The position numbers were made by a program, and so were the translations under genes. The notes under the pieces were generated by a model, which had not been told where the DNA came from, searched no databases, and worked only from the letters and a program-made list of their open reading frames with translations. Positions 43,932-54,606 of a stretch of 64,000 nt of DNA are shown here, piece by piece; the stretch's first letter is position 1, and each line of letters begins with the position of its first letter. The DNA lies in NCBI GenBank assembly GCA_032717465.1, contig CM064748.1, positions 8,885,392 to 8,949,391 of the forward strand, read 5' to 3'. The DNA is from Coenobita brevimanus. Taxonomy: Eukaryota; Arthropoda; Malacostraca; Decapoda; Coenobitidae.

Positions 43932-43983
43932 CTATCACCAACCCCCTCCCAGCACATTTGTGCTGGGAGGGGGTTGGTGATAG
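43932..43983. repeat. Perfect 25-bp inverted repeat inside RTE-1 endonuclease
   Basis: CTATCACCAACCCCC... (43,932-43,956) and its exact reverse complement (43,959-43,983) are separated by two bases. Copy c has only the right arm: the left arm replaces about 12 bp ('cgttagtggaca') found there. It also shifts the reading frame. Confidence 0.9.
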
Positions 43984-45466
43984 CCAATACCCTCTTCAGG
44001 GACAAGATGATCCACAGGTATACATGGCGAGTGATGAGAAGGGTGGGTGGTGAACTGAATGAATGGAAGGCAATGATTGATTATGTGTGTGTGGATGAAA
44101 GGATGCAAAAATGTGTAATGGATGCAAGAGCTTATAGAGGTTGGGGGAGTGGACTTTCTGACCACTACTTGGTGGTGGCCAGAATCAAGGACCAATTAGG
44201 ATGGAGAAATAGAAGAAGGGAGAGATGGGAAGAAAGAGTATTTGTAAAGAGAGTGTTAAGGTTACAAGAGGGTGAGAAAAAGGCAGAGTATAAGAGAGAA
44301 GTGGAGGAACGATTGGGCAAATATGAATTGGAGCAAATGGGGGACGTGAAAAGTGTGTGCAGGATATTTACAGAAGAAATATGTGCAGCATGTGATGTGG
44401 TGTGTGGGATGAAGAGAAGACTGAGGGGTGTGCAAGGAACAGTGTGGTGGAATGAAGAGGTCAGATAGGCTGTGGCACAAAAGCAGAAAGCATACGATGA
44501 ATGGATGAGAAATAGGGGCTTGGAAGAAGTTGAGAGGTGGAAGAGAGAGTTATATATAGAAAGAAAGAGAGAGGTGAAAAGATTAGTAAGAGAGAGTAAG
44601 AAGAGAGTGGATGAGGAATTTGGAAGGAATTTGAGTGTAAAGTGGAGGGACTGTAAGAAAATGTTCTGGAAGGAGGTGAAGAGAGTAAGACAGGGTGGTA
44701 TTCAAGTTAGCAGGGGAATGAAAGATAAATAATGGTAGATTACTAGTGGAGAAGGGAGAAGAAGTGAGCAGATGGAAAGAACATTTTAAGCAATTGTTGA
44801 ACATAGAAGATGGAAGTAATGCGAGTATAAGCGGCTGGGGAATGGCTGGGAGAAGGAAGGAGGTGAGAAGACAGGAAGAAATCAGTAGGATAGAAGTTAT
44901 GGAAGCAATGAAGAAAGTCAGACTGGGGAAAGCCCCAGGAATTGGTGGAGTGTGTGGTGGTATGCTCAAGCATGGGGGAGAGATAGTAGTAGAATGGATG
45001 TGGAAGATGTGCAGATTGGATTGGAAGTCAGGTATAATTATTCTCCTGTACAAAGGGAATGGGGAAAAATAAGTGTGTGGTAATCATAGGGGCATTTGTC
45101 TTCTTAGTATAATAGGAAAAGTGTATGGTAGGATACTTATTGACAGAGTTAAAGAAATAACAGTGGAATTAGTTGGAGAAGAACAGGGTGGCTTTAGGAA
45201 GAGAAGAGGTTGTGTAGATCAGATATTCATTCTTAGATCTTTAGTGGAAAAGTTTCTAGAGAAGGGAAAGAAGATGTATGCTGCTTTCATGGATTTGGAG
45301 GCCGAGGATGAGATGGAGGGATGGGGTGGAGAGGCATATGAGAGAGGGTGGTGTGAGTTGGGAGCGGGGCAGTGAAATGGTGGGGGAGAGGGCGACGTGG
45401 AGGTGATTTGTTTGTGGCCACCCCGTGCAGGATTGAGGCATCTGGCAATAGATAGATAGATAGATA

Positions 45467-46690
45467 ATTTCTGAACACAAATTGACTGCAGAGCTAATAT
45501 ATAACGCCGATGAAACTAGGCTAATGCGGCGATGCTTACCAATATCAACTCTTGCATGTGGCCATGAGAAAGTAGCAGTTGGATTCAAACAAAATAAGGA
45601 TAGAGTGACTGTGCTTGTCTGTGCAAATGCGGCGCGTACACACAAACTCAATCTGCTGGTTATTGGCAAGTACGGCAAGCCACGGTGTTTTAAAGGGTTG
45701 TCTTATTTTGCCTGTTTATTGCAAAGCACAGAATAATGCCTGGATGGACTGTGAAATTTTTCTTTGGTGGTTTCAGCACGTCTTTGTTCCAAGTGTTAAG
45801 AATCATCTTAAGAAAATTGGTAAGCCAGAGGGCAGTAAAGTGGTGCTTGTGCCTGATAACTGCCGAGCGCTTCCCCCAATTGATCAGCTCGTAAATGGTA
45901 ACAGTTTTGCAGTGTTCATGCCACTCAGTATTACCAGGTTTGTTCAACCCATGGACCAGGGCATCATTCAAGACATCAAGGTGTTGTACACACGAGACTT
46001 TATACGTAAAGTCCTAAATGCTGATGGGAAAATTATCGAGTTTCGAAAGGAGTTCAACTTAAGAGAAGCCATTCACACTCTGGCAATCGCATGGAAAAAT
46101 GTGAAGAAATAAATTATCAGTAGGTGTTGGCACAAGATATGGCATAGGATTATGACTGAATCCGAAAGCTCTGATGACGACGAATAATTTGAGGGCTTCC
46201 CGACCGAAAAAACATCGAGTGAGGATCTTCAGGAGGAGGTATGCGACTTGGCAGGCCACATTGTTCCCCAGGAAGAAGTTAGGGAGTGGATGAAAGTTGA
46301 TGAAAATATTCCTGTCGCCCATAATTTCAGCACCGAGCAAATAATAGATGTAGTGATGAACAGAGGAGAAGAAAACACCAAGGATCAAGAAAGTGACGAG
46401 GAAGAGCCTGAAGAGACTAAAATTTCGTGGAGTGATGGAGTAAATGCAATGAACACCGTCATCAAGTATGCCGAGACGAAGCCATTTTTTTCCTCACAAT
46501 CCATAATGTTTCTACACCAACTCAATAACCAGATGATTACTGAGAGGTGCAAGAAAATTAAACAAAGTGACATTAGAATGATGTTCCAGAAAGCTGCACA
46601 GCAGTCATGAAAACTGCCACAGCAGCCAGAACCATTGCCATCCACATCAGCTGTGGATGTGGAGGATGACTGTCCAGCTGTCCTTCGACT
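45467..46690 (+). pseudogene. Tigger/jerky-like DDE transposase, frameshifted
   Basis: 45,482-45,736 has LIYNADETRLMRRCLP (first catalytic Asp in NADET) and RVTVLVCANAARTHKLNLLVIGK. 45,615-46,112 continues in another frame with AWMDCEIFLWWFQHVFVPSV, VVLVPDNCRALPP (second Asp, in DN; the usual Ala-Pro-Ala-His is lost) and ITRFVQPMDQGIIQ (third Asp). 46,248-46,610 gives the acidic C-terminus. All three Asp codons persist, but frameshifts and stops (46,111 and 46,187) prevent function. The N-terminal HTH is missing; the 5' edge abuts the RTE-1 ATAG tail. Confidence 0.85.
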
Positions 46691-47087
46691 CTAACAATGT
46701 TCGTAAGGATGAGTGAGTACTTGCACAATATTTTATCAGTAGGCTGCGGAGTTGCATTATATATTAACTTTATTCATACAAGGTTTCTTTTTCAGAAAAG
46801 CTTAGTAGACTAACACATTGTTTCCCTAGTCACTTTTTCCCACCAGCTTAAGTTACTGAAGTCACTTGCCGACAAATATATCATTCATCTTATCGTATTG
46901 ATTTTGTAGTTCTGCTAGCATATGACTGTACTTGAAAATTCTCAGTAAGAGGTGGGATATCAACTGCAAATTGGAATACAGAATTAAAGTTTTCATTGAA
47001 TGGGCTTCTTAGGAATGAGGGTGGGTGCAGGGAGACGGACAACAGTCACTCAGAAAAAACATGCGTAACCTGCTCCTGATGACATTC
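46691..47087. other. Spacer, possibly Tigger 3' end
   Basis: No frame or repeat partner was recognised. It may include the non-coding 3' end of the Tigger copy, but no TIR is visible. Confidence 0.4.
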
Positions 47088-47480
47088 GAACGTGTGTTCC
47101 AGCCAGCTGAGGCCCTTCCATATTACGGTACTCCCGACAACATTCAGACAACATGTGTTCCAGCCAGCAGAGGTACTTCCGTATTACTGTACTCCTGACA
47201 ACATTCAGACAACATGTGTTCCAGCCAACTGAGGCCCTTCCATATTACGGTACTCCTGACAACATTCAGACAACATGTGTTCCAGGCAGCTGAGGTCCTT
47301 CCATATTATGGTACTCCTGACAACATTCAGACAACGTGTGTTCCAGGCAGCTGAGGTCCTTCCGTATTACGGTACTCCTGACAACGTTCAGACAACGTGT
47401 GTTCCAGGCAGCAGAGGTCCTTCCGTATTACGGTACTCCTGACAACATTCAGACAACATGTGTTCCAGCCAACAGGGATG
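47088..47480 (+). repeat. Minisatellite, about 6.4 units of 61 bp
   Basis: 'gtgttccag' recurs at 47,094, 47,155, 47,217, 47,278, 47,339, 47,400 and 47,460. Each full unit continues through 'ccttcc.tatta' and 'ggtactcctgacaacattca'. Units differ by a few substitutions (ccagccag against ccaggcag, gctgagg against gcagagg). No spacer diversity and no coding frame. Confidence 0.9.
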
Positions 47481-47639
47481 CTTAAGAAATAAATGTTTAT
47501 GAGCCATTAGCACAGAATAACATTTATTCGCCCGGCAACAATCGGATTGTGATGCTCCACAAATACTTATGGGTCTTTTTTCAACAGTAGGCTCACCTTC
47601 TCCACGCACGTCAGGTATTTTCAAGAGCGAGCCACCACA

Positions 47640-49105
47640 TGCATTTCTGCGCTGCGTTATCTATCTAAACGCAGCCTAGGGGCTTCCTACACAGCCTTGT
47701 GCACCTTTTACACACATGCAATCTGCTCGCTGGTCGATTACAGTGCGATCCGTCTCACCAGTCTTACCCCATCTTTTGCTCGTTCTCTGGAGATGCTTCA
47801 GAATGTAGCTTTGCAGGTTATGCTGGGCACTCCCCGCTGGACACGCCTAGTTAACTTGCGTGGGGAGAGTGGATTTCCCTTCCTTGCTCATCGTGTGGCA
47901 TTGCGGGCGACGGCAGTCACTCTATAACTGGTGCAGTGCCGGCCCTTCTTGCCAGTCTCTGTCCTCTTACGGCGGCTAACAGGTCGGCCCGTTGACCCAC
48001 TGCCCCACCACGATTGTGCTAGGGCCACCACCGCTACTGTACACGACTTGGGTGTTGCACCAGAGGTTTGTCGTAAACCTGACCTGACTTGTCCGGGGTT
48101 CTCTCCTCCATCTCCCTGGACATCTCTCCCTTATACCGTTTTATTTTTCATGGAGACACCGCCTCGCCACTCCTTTCCGACCGTCCTTCGGCAGGAGGGA
48201 CTCAGTAGGATTGCTGCCTTGGACTCCACAGCATCGGCAGCAAATTACACCGACAGGTCAGTTGGCTCTGATTGTTCTGCAGGGGTGGTGTTTGCCTGTG
48301 GGAACCTCATGGAATCCTTGCGTATCTCCTCGGGGTCTCTGCTTTCCAGGCAGAGCTGGTGGTGCTACTTTGTGTGCTGCGCCATGCCCATCGCAACTGT
48401 CTCTGGCGTATGTTTATACATACGGACTCCCTCTCCTCCCTTCAGCACTTGCAATAATTTTCCATCACAGAGCACACGGCTTTACTGACCGAAATTTACA
48501 CCGTGTCTTCCCTCATACAGCAGCAGGGTGGCTCGGTGACTTTTCATTGGGTCCCCGGGCATGTCGGTCTCGCGGGGAGTGAGCTTGCAGACTCAGCAGA
48601 AGGAGCTAGCTTGTTCCCAGTGGTGACTTTTCAGCTTCCCCCTAGTGTCTCAATTGTTCTCTCTGGCGTGGCCAACATTATTGGCAGGCGCACCAGGGAG
48701 GATCATCAACTATGTATCGCCAAGGGCTCTCGATCGGCTGCCTGGTATGCTGCGGCTGTGGCCTACACTCCTCTTCCGATTCCACTGGGCATGCCTAATT
48801 TTCTTCTTGTGATACTCCGACGATTGCGTATGGGGTTCCTGTGATATAGGCAGATTGCTGGCTTGGAGCCTGACCCATGTCCCCACTGCCTGTCATGATC
48901 TGCTGAGCCTGTCTGCCAGTACATTCTAGATTGCCCGGTCACTGCTCTGCTCAGTGCTCAACCTTGGGAGTTTTGCTCGATCCGGCAACGACATTGCAGA
49001 TACAGACAGGGTTGTGGGCGGCACACCTTTCCCTGTCCTCTTACAAACGGTCAGGGATTACCCTCCTCCTTGTTAACTGATACACCACCACTGACATTGT
49101 CTTAG
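47640..49105 (+). pseudogene. LINE-I copy 1: RT end and RNase H domain
   Basis: 47,690-47,927: THAICSLVDYSAIRLTSLTPSF and LEMLQNVALQVMLGTPRWT, the post-RT region. RNase H spans about 48,190-48,610 in shifting frames: NYTDRSVGSDCSAGVVF (first Asp), QAELVVLLCVLRHAH (Glu), FIHTDSLSSLQHL (Asp) and VTFHWVPGHVGLAGSELADSA (His and last Asp). A Cys-rich end, CPHCLS-like, follows near 48,880. An RNase H after the RT points to the I group rather than Jockey. It ends at a (TG)n stretch near 49,113. Confidence 0.8.
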
Positions 49106-49129
49106 ATTTGTGTGTATGTGTGTGTGTGT

Positions 49130-50986
49130 GGTTACATTACCATGAGTGTCTCTGACGGGCTCTTCGTTTGCTCGTGCCCCACCTTGTGCGGCAAATATTA
49201 CAGAGCAACAACTACATGCTTGACACTTTTCTGAGGAACCAGATATTTTCTCTACCCAGGGGATGTGCTGGAATATTCTCAACCCCACATCCTGCAGGTG
49301 GTCATCAGGGTGGCTGTGCCATCTTCCGCTGTGCTGATTTGCCTTTCATATTTTCCCTGCAGTCTTCTCTCCAGGCAGTGGCAGTTCAGCTGCACCTAGG
49401 CATTAGGTGCATAGTTTGTAATACCTGTCGCCTTCCAAATACTGTTGCCATTTGAGAGAACCTTGATGGATTGGTTCACCATCTGCCATGGCAGTTCATT
49501 CTCGTTGAGGATTTGAACGGAAGCCATCCATTGTGGGGAAACATGTTATCCAATCCACGACGTTATTTGCTGGTGTCAGTGATGGAGGATTGAGACCTCT
49601 TTGTCCTCAGTACAGGGGATCCTACACATATAGGAGTTCACAGTGGTACCGTTTTAGCTATTGACTTCATTCTGTCATCACCGGACTGTGCACTAGATTT
49701 TATGTGGATTGTCTTTGATGCCCATGGCAGTGACCACTACCCAGTTTTACTACACGCAGCTGGCAGTTCATCCACACCACAGGCTTCCTGTTGGTGTCTG
49801 GACTGGACTGACTGGGACCTTTTTCAAGACCCAAGTGTTCCTCAGTCTTGGGGGTGGAGTTTCATAGTGGTGATGAAGCTTTACTGCGTTTCACCTGTAC
49901 TCTTTACCAGGCAGGTGTGAGGGCAGTTCCCAGAACAAGTGGCTGCTCTCCTCATAGGTCTGTGCCATAGTGCAATAGTAAGTGTGCAGCAGTTTGCAGA
50001 GCCTACAGAGCTGGATTCTCAAGTTTCCCTGCACAGGGAGTGAGTTTTTAAAGGTGCAGTTCCACCAAGTCCTTGCAAAATACAGGTGGACCATAAAGAA
50101 TGTACGGTGTAGCCCCTGGGCAACCTGTGCTTCGTCCATTAACTCCTCCACTCCTCCATGCCAGGTTTGGAATGTACAAGGGAAATGTTCATCAAACCCA
50201 CCAATGGCCAGGATCAGTAGAGGTATTGTGTCAGAATCTCAGGTGGTTGCTACTGCTTTTGCTGAACAATTTATACTGTTTCCAGGAGAAATCCTTCAGC
50301 ACCATATTTTGGTGATTGCGGTAGGAGAGGTTGGGGCTGGGTTTTCAGTCATCGGGTAATGGGAGGCTGACAACACCATATTCACTGAGAGAGAACTGTC
50401 CGTACTTGCTGCATGGACACAGCTCCAGGACACGATGATATTCCACATGCTGTAATTCGCCATCTAGGGGAGGAGTCCTTGGCCTTGTTCAACTGGAGGG
50501 GATGATGCCAACTGGCTGGCACCTGGCAATAATCCTGATCCCTAAGCCAGGGAAGGACCAGTCCATTGTGTCCAGTTTCTGCACACCCTCTTTGACATTG
50601 TACATTTGCAAACTGTTTTTAAAAAATGGTGGGTTTGTATCTAAATCCCTGTGGGTTCAGGCAGATGTGATCCACTATGGAGAACCATAGATCCACCATG
50701 GACAATGTTATTTACCTTGAGCCATCCATCTGCTCCAAATATGCTTCCAGATACAATCGTGACTTGAGAAGGAGTTTGATGCAGCTTGGTGTGATGGCAG
50801 TTTATCAAGTCTCCATTTTTATGGTCTTTGGGGTTGCTTACCCATTTTTATTCAGAACTTCCTCTTTGACAGGAAGTTTCCTGTGTGTGTGTGTGTGTGT
50901 GTGTGATGTGAACTCTCTCCTGTACTCTGAGGAGGAGGAGGTGCCACAGAGGAGTGTTTTGAGTGTAGCATTATTTGCTGTTGCAG
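49130..50986 (+). pseudogene. LINE-I copy 2: endonuclease and RT start
   Basis: 49,168-49,455: LRNQIFSLPRGCAGIF, HQGGCAIFRCADLPFIF and QAVAVQLHLG. About 49,500: VEDLNGSHPLWGN (the GDFNG box as EDLNG). 49,630-49,760: VLAIDFILSSPDCAL and HGSDHYPVLLHA with the Asp-His pair. RT start: GWHLAIILIPKPGKD at about 50,510 and VPQRSVLSVALFAVAVN ending at 50,990 (QG changed to QR). TTAA element Y interrupts the frame right after this motif, and the RT continues at 52,791. Confidence 0.8.
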
Positions 50987-51164
50987 TTAACCCTCTCATT
51001 ACTGGACGACGCAGACTGCGTCCAACCACGAGCAATTACTCAGGATGTGGGCCGGCTCGTGCTTGGCTGAATGCTGGTACAACCCCCCACTGTTTCTGGA
51101 CTCGCGGTACTTCTTAAACTTTTTGTCCTCAGACCCTTGGTTTTGCTTCAATTTCCATGATTTT

Positions 51165-51424
51165 ATTATTCCATGTGAAGAGGATGGAGGGTGAGAGACT
51201 GATGAGTAGAGTGTGTGTGAGTTAGGTGGAGGGGAGGAGAGGGAGGGGAAGGCCAACGGTGAGATGGAGGGATGGGGTGGAGAGGTTTATGAGAGAGGGG
51301 GGTGTGAGTTGGGAGCAGGGCAGTGAAATGGTGTGGGACAGGGCGACGTAGAGGCAGTTTGTTTGTGGCCATCCCGTGGGGGATTGAGGCATCTGGCAAT
51401 AGATAGATAGATAGATATTATTCC
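51165..51424 (+). pseudogene. RTE-1 copy f: 3' fragment with clean target duplication
   Basis: About 245 bp of RTE-1 3' end ('gaagaggatggagggtgaga' to 'catctggcaat') with (ATAG)n at 51,399-51,416. ATTATTCC at 51,165-51,172 and 51,417-51,424 is an exact 8-bp target-site duplication. This shows a normal 5'-truncated retrotransposition into element Y. Confidence 0.85.
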
Positions 51425-51866
51425 TTGTAATGTCTAATAGTTGTGCTTGCTTATGGTGTTGCAAAGAATGTTTGGCGAACATAAATTATGCGCTGATTTA
51501 CAATGTTTTTTATTTCCTTTGTGTTTTCTCATAGAAATATATGTTTTATGGTAATTGTTACTGAGAAAGAGTTTTATGATGTTTGATTAGTGACATTTTG
51601 GTATACAAACATTTCCTGTTGGACAGTTTGGGTCGGTTTTACGTTCCACAAAAGGAAATTATCTTACGGTTGTGCTGCAGTGCTGGAACGGTGTTTTGGA
51701 CGGCCAAAGTTGTTGCTGAATTATTTTTTCCTCTTGCCTTTATTTATGCCTCTATCTGCCTGATTTTGTATTCACTTAGTCTCAAATGGTTGTACTGTAC
51801 TTGCTTATGGTGAATATAAAATGTGTTAATTTACCATCTTTCTTTCTTTCTCGTTTCCTCATAGAA

Positions 51867-52432
51867 ACCTCAATATAACGGACTTCAATAGTTCAGAATT
51901 CGCTTTTGTCGGACTCGAGGATCTACCGGACTAAATTGCTGTATATCAGAAAAAGTCCGATAAAGGCAGAAGCAGTGTGGACTGCCTGACCACTTCAGCT
52001 GTGTTCACCACAATAAGGTAAATAAAAAACATGTTTATCAGTGTACGGTACAGTATTATTATATATATTATACCATTTGACCAAACCATACGTGCTCCCT
52101 ACGTGTCAAGTGGGTTGGTGGAGGGTTAGTGCCCCTCCCTGTAAAACAAATAACTCAGAGTCAAATGGCCACCCCATACGGGATTATGGTGTCTGGTAAT
52201 AGATAGATAGATAGATAGATTATTGTAGTGAAGTTATAACACAGTATGGTACCACAGTGGTAGTTAAAACAGTTTAACAACTGTTCATTCTATCTGGACT
52301 AATGTCTGATACAGTATATCGGAAAAAGTCCTGTTTATCAGAGGGAAGTCCGGATGTCGCTTTTATTGGAATTTTGCATTTTTTGGAATGGTTTGGGCCC
52401 CAATTAGTCCGTTGTAGTGAGGTCTTACTGTA
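51867..52432. mobile_element. H: mariner/pogo-type MITE in the Y repeat
   Basis: The left end reads CCTCAATATAACGGACTTC. The reverse-complemented right end reads CAGTAAGACCTCACTACAAC then GGACTAATTG, with TA at 52,431. About 6-8 terminal bases are lost on the left. The surrounding repeat 'catagaaa|tatatgttt' is intact at 51,530, which locates the insertion. It contains the minimal RTE-1 (52,097-52,221). No ORF. Confidence 0.65.
52097..52221 (+). mobile_element. RTE-1 copy g: minimal leader-to-tail derivative
   Basis: About 70 bp of the RTE-1 leader ('gggttggtggagggttagtg' to 'aaataactcagagtc') is joined directly to the last 40 bp of the 3' end ('aatggccaccccatacgg' to 'gtctggtaat') and (AGAT)n at 52,199-52,220. 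All coding sequence is absent. Retention of both ends around a deleted body resembles non-autonomous derivatives of RTE elements. Confidence 0.75.
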
Positions 52433-52790
52433 TATGTTTCATGGTAATTTTTACTAATAAAGAGTTTTACAAAATTTCATTAGCTACATTTTGGTATATA
52501 AACATTTACTGTTGAACAGTTCGGATTGGTCTTACTTACCACAAAAGGAAATTACCTTACAGTCGTGCGTGGGAGCGGTGTTTGGCTAAATTATATTTTC
52601 CCCTGCCTTTATTTATGGCTCTATCTGCCTGATTTTTTATTCACATAATCTCAGATAGTTGCGCTTGCATATGGTGTTGATAAAAACCTTTGGCGAATAT
52701 AAATTATGTGCTAATTTATGATGTTTCTTTCTTCCATCAAGGGGCGATTTTGTTCGACGCAGCTTGCGTTGTCCAGTAACGAGCGGATGA

Positions 52791-53261
52791 CTTTTGCACC
52801 GCTACCCTAACTGTCGAAAGAGTTACTGGCATTGTGGAGATCCTAGCAGAGGGAGTGAAGAGCTTCCTCTTTGTGGATGATGTCTCTGTCTCCTTTGCTG
52901 CATCCAGTATGTTGGTGGCTGAGTGCTGGCTGCAACTGTCAATAAATCATTCTGTTACCAGGGCACCGAAACATGGCTTTTAGATTTTCCTCATCTGAGA
53001 CCATTGCAGTGCACTTCTGCCAGTTACATGGGGCCCATCCTGACCCATAAATCTGGGCCAAAGGATTGCTGGTATGGAAATGAGGTTTTTAGGCCTCATC
53101 TGTGACCCCTGTCTTATTTGGATCCCACATTTAAAGCAGATAAAGGTTTTTTGCCTGAAGGTTGTGAGCCTTTTAATGGTTGTAGCTAATACTAGATAGG
53201 CTGCTGACAGACATACCCTGCTCCTGCTCCATCAAGCTCTAGTGTTATCCAATCCTTTCAG
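52791..53261 (+). pseudogene. LINE-I copy 2: RT core after element Y
   Basis: VTGIVEILAEGVKSFLFVDDVSVSFAAS encodes the RT catalytic box as FVDD, keeping both Asp. Then ECWLQLSINHS, MRFLGLICDPCLIWIPHLK and DRHTLLLLHQALVL in shifting frames. It ends where LINE-J begins at 53,262. The RNase H part of this copy is absent. Confidence 0.75.
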
Positions 53262-54484
53262 GATTTTGGCGAAAGCTCTGCCATTTCACTTGACATCTCA
53301 AAGACTTTTAGTTGAGTTTGGTATAAATCTTTAATTTCCAAACTGCCTTCTTATGGCTTCTATTCTTTTATCTGTGCCTTCATCTATAGCTTCCTTTCTT
53401 GTCGTTCTGTAGCTGCGGTTTTAGACGGCGGCTGTTCTTCTCCTAGAGTTATCAGTAGTGGTGTTCCTCAGGGCTCTGTCCTATCACCAGCTCTCTTCCT
53501 TTTTATTATCAGTGACCTAAGCAGTACATCTAACTCTATCCACTTATACCCTGATGACTCCACCCTTCACCTTTCTGTTCGCTTCCTGCATCGTCCATCT
53601 CAGCAATTTCAACAAACAAGGGATGAGGCTATGGTACAGCAAATGTTTGACTTGGCTCATATCTCTGACAGGGGTAAAAGTAAAGTTGTTTTTAATGCAT
53701 CAAAAACTCAGTTCTTACATCTGTCAACCTGACAGTCTTCTACAGAAGTACCCTTCAATTTTTAATAGTATCCAGCTCAATCCTGCATCATCTTTAAACA
53801 TACTTGGGGTTTCATTCTCTTGGGATTTATCATGGAAAGAACATATTACATCTCGTGTAAAATCTGCGTCCAAAAGATTAGGTGTGCTAAGCTGACTTCG
53901 TGCCTTCTTTACCCCTGCACAGTTGTTGACCTTTTACATGGGTTTTATTCGTCCCTGTCTAGAGTACAACTCTCATGTGTGGGGAGGCTCCCCACATACA
54001 TCTCTTCTCAATAGGGTGGAGTCAAAGGCTTTTCGTCTCTTTAACTCTCCTCCTCTTACTGACTCCCTTCAACCTCTTGTCTCATCGCCACACTATTGCA
54101 TCTTTATATCTTTTCTATTGCTACTTCACTGGTCACTGTTCCTCTGAAGCGTCTGCATGCATTCCTCCACCTCTATGACGGTTGCATAGCACCCATCTAG
54201 CATCAAACTCTCATCCCTTTTCTGTCCAACTTTCTAATGCAAGAGTTAACAGTTACTCCCAGTCCTTCATTTATGGAACAGGTCAGCTGAGGAACTGTCT
54301 CCCTCTGTCTGTATTGCCTACTTCCCAGGATCTCCACACTTTAAAATGCAGTGTGTCCAGTCATCTCGAAATGATCAGATCTTGAATTTTGCTCTCTCGT
54401 ATTTTGTTTTTCTCTTGTAAGGAACAACAATTGCGGGCTTGTGGCCTTTGGTTCCTTCTTCCTTGCATAAAAAAAAAAAAAAAA
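53262..54484 (+). pseudogene. LINE-J copy 2: RT 3' half with poly(A)
   Basis: It starts inside the palm (ILAKALPFHLTSQRLLVEFG, a frameshifted FGESFAIALDISKAF). It then has GVPQGSVLSPALFLFIISDL, a catalytic box reading YPDDSTLH in place of YADD, SSLNILGVSFSWDLSWKEH, HGFYSSLSRVQLSCVGR and the C-terminal NARVNSYSQSFIYGTGQ. Poly(A) lies at 54,469-54,484. Frames break at 53,733 and several other places. About 75-80 percent similar by eye to copy 3. Confidence 0.8.
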
Positions 54485-54606
54485 GAGTTGTCATCTTTAT
54501 AAAGTGTATCCTCGGGATTAAAGGACTGAATAGGGAGACCGCCTTTAATCAAGTAGCATGGAGAATTGGAGGCTTCAGAAACCTTACAATACCATTATGA
54601 CAACAT

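Larger units (their letters stand above)
43241..45466 (+). pseudogene. RTE-1 copy e: leader, endonuclease, part of RT, tail
   Basis: The 5' leader at 43,241-43,335 is followed by endonuclease frames: 43,329-43,514 (GTWNVRGTNNEVKEREI), 43,547-44,053 (DMNGKVEN) and 43,917-44,468 (LSDHYLVVAR). The linker is 44,472-44,732; RT fingers are 44,746-45,072 (GKAPGIGGVCGGML) and 45,073-45,375 (NHRGICLLSII, GGFRKRRGCVDQI, FMDLE). At 45,300 it jumps from FMDLE straight to the RPRMR region, losing the FADD core and thumb. It ends in (ATAG)n at 45,448-45,466. Inserted in the satellite at 43,240. Confidence 0.85.
50987..52790. mobile_element. Y: TTAA element inside the LINE-I RT
   Basis: TTAA at 50,987-50,990 is followed by CCCTCTCATTACTGGAC and GACGCAG-A-CTGCGTC. 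The reverse-complemented right end (to 52,786) is CCGCTCGTTACTGGACAACG followed by a similar GCAAGCTGC core. The imperfect TIR is about 34 bp with a built-in hairpin. The right duplicate TTAA has decayed or the right edge is a few bases further out. The interior has a direct repeat of about 330 bp (51,100-51,540 in part, 51,540-51,870, 52,435-52,735), RTE-1 copy f and TA element H. No transposase frame. Confidence 0.65.

Noticed and set aside
47088..47480. Regularly spaced repeats considered as a CRISPR array
   Set aside because: The whole 61-bp unit is repeated with no unique spacers, and the context is eukaryotic transposon DNA.
49100..49135. (TG)n tract considered as a regulatory element
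   Set aside because: Short microsatellite at the junction of two LINE-I pieces, with no other promoter signal.
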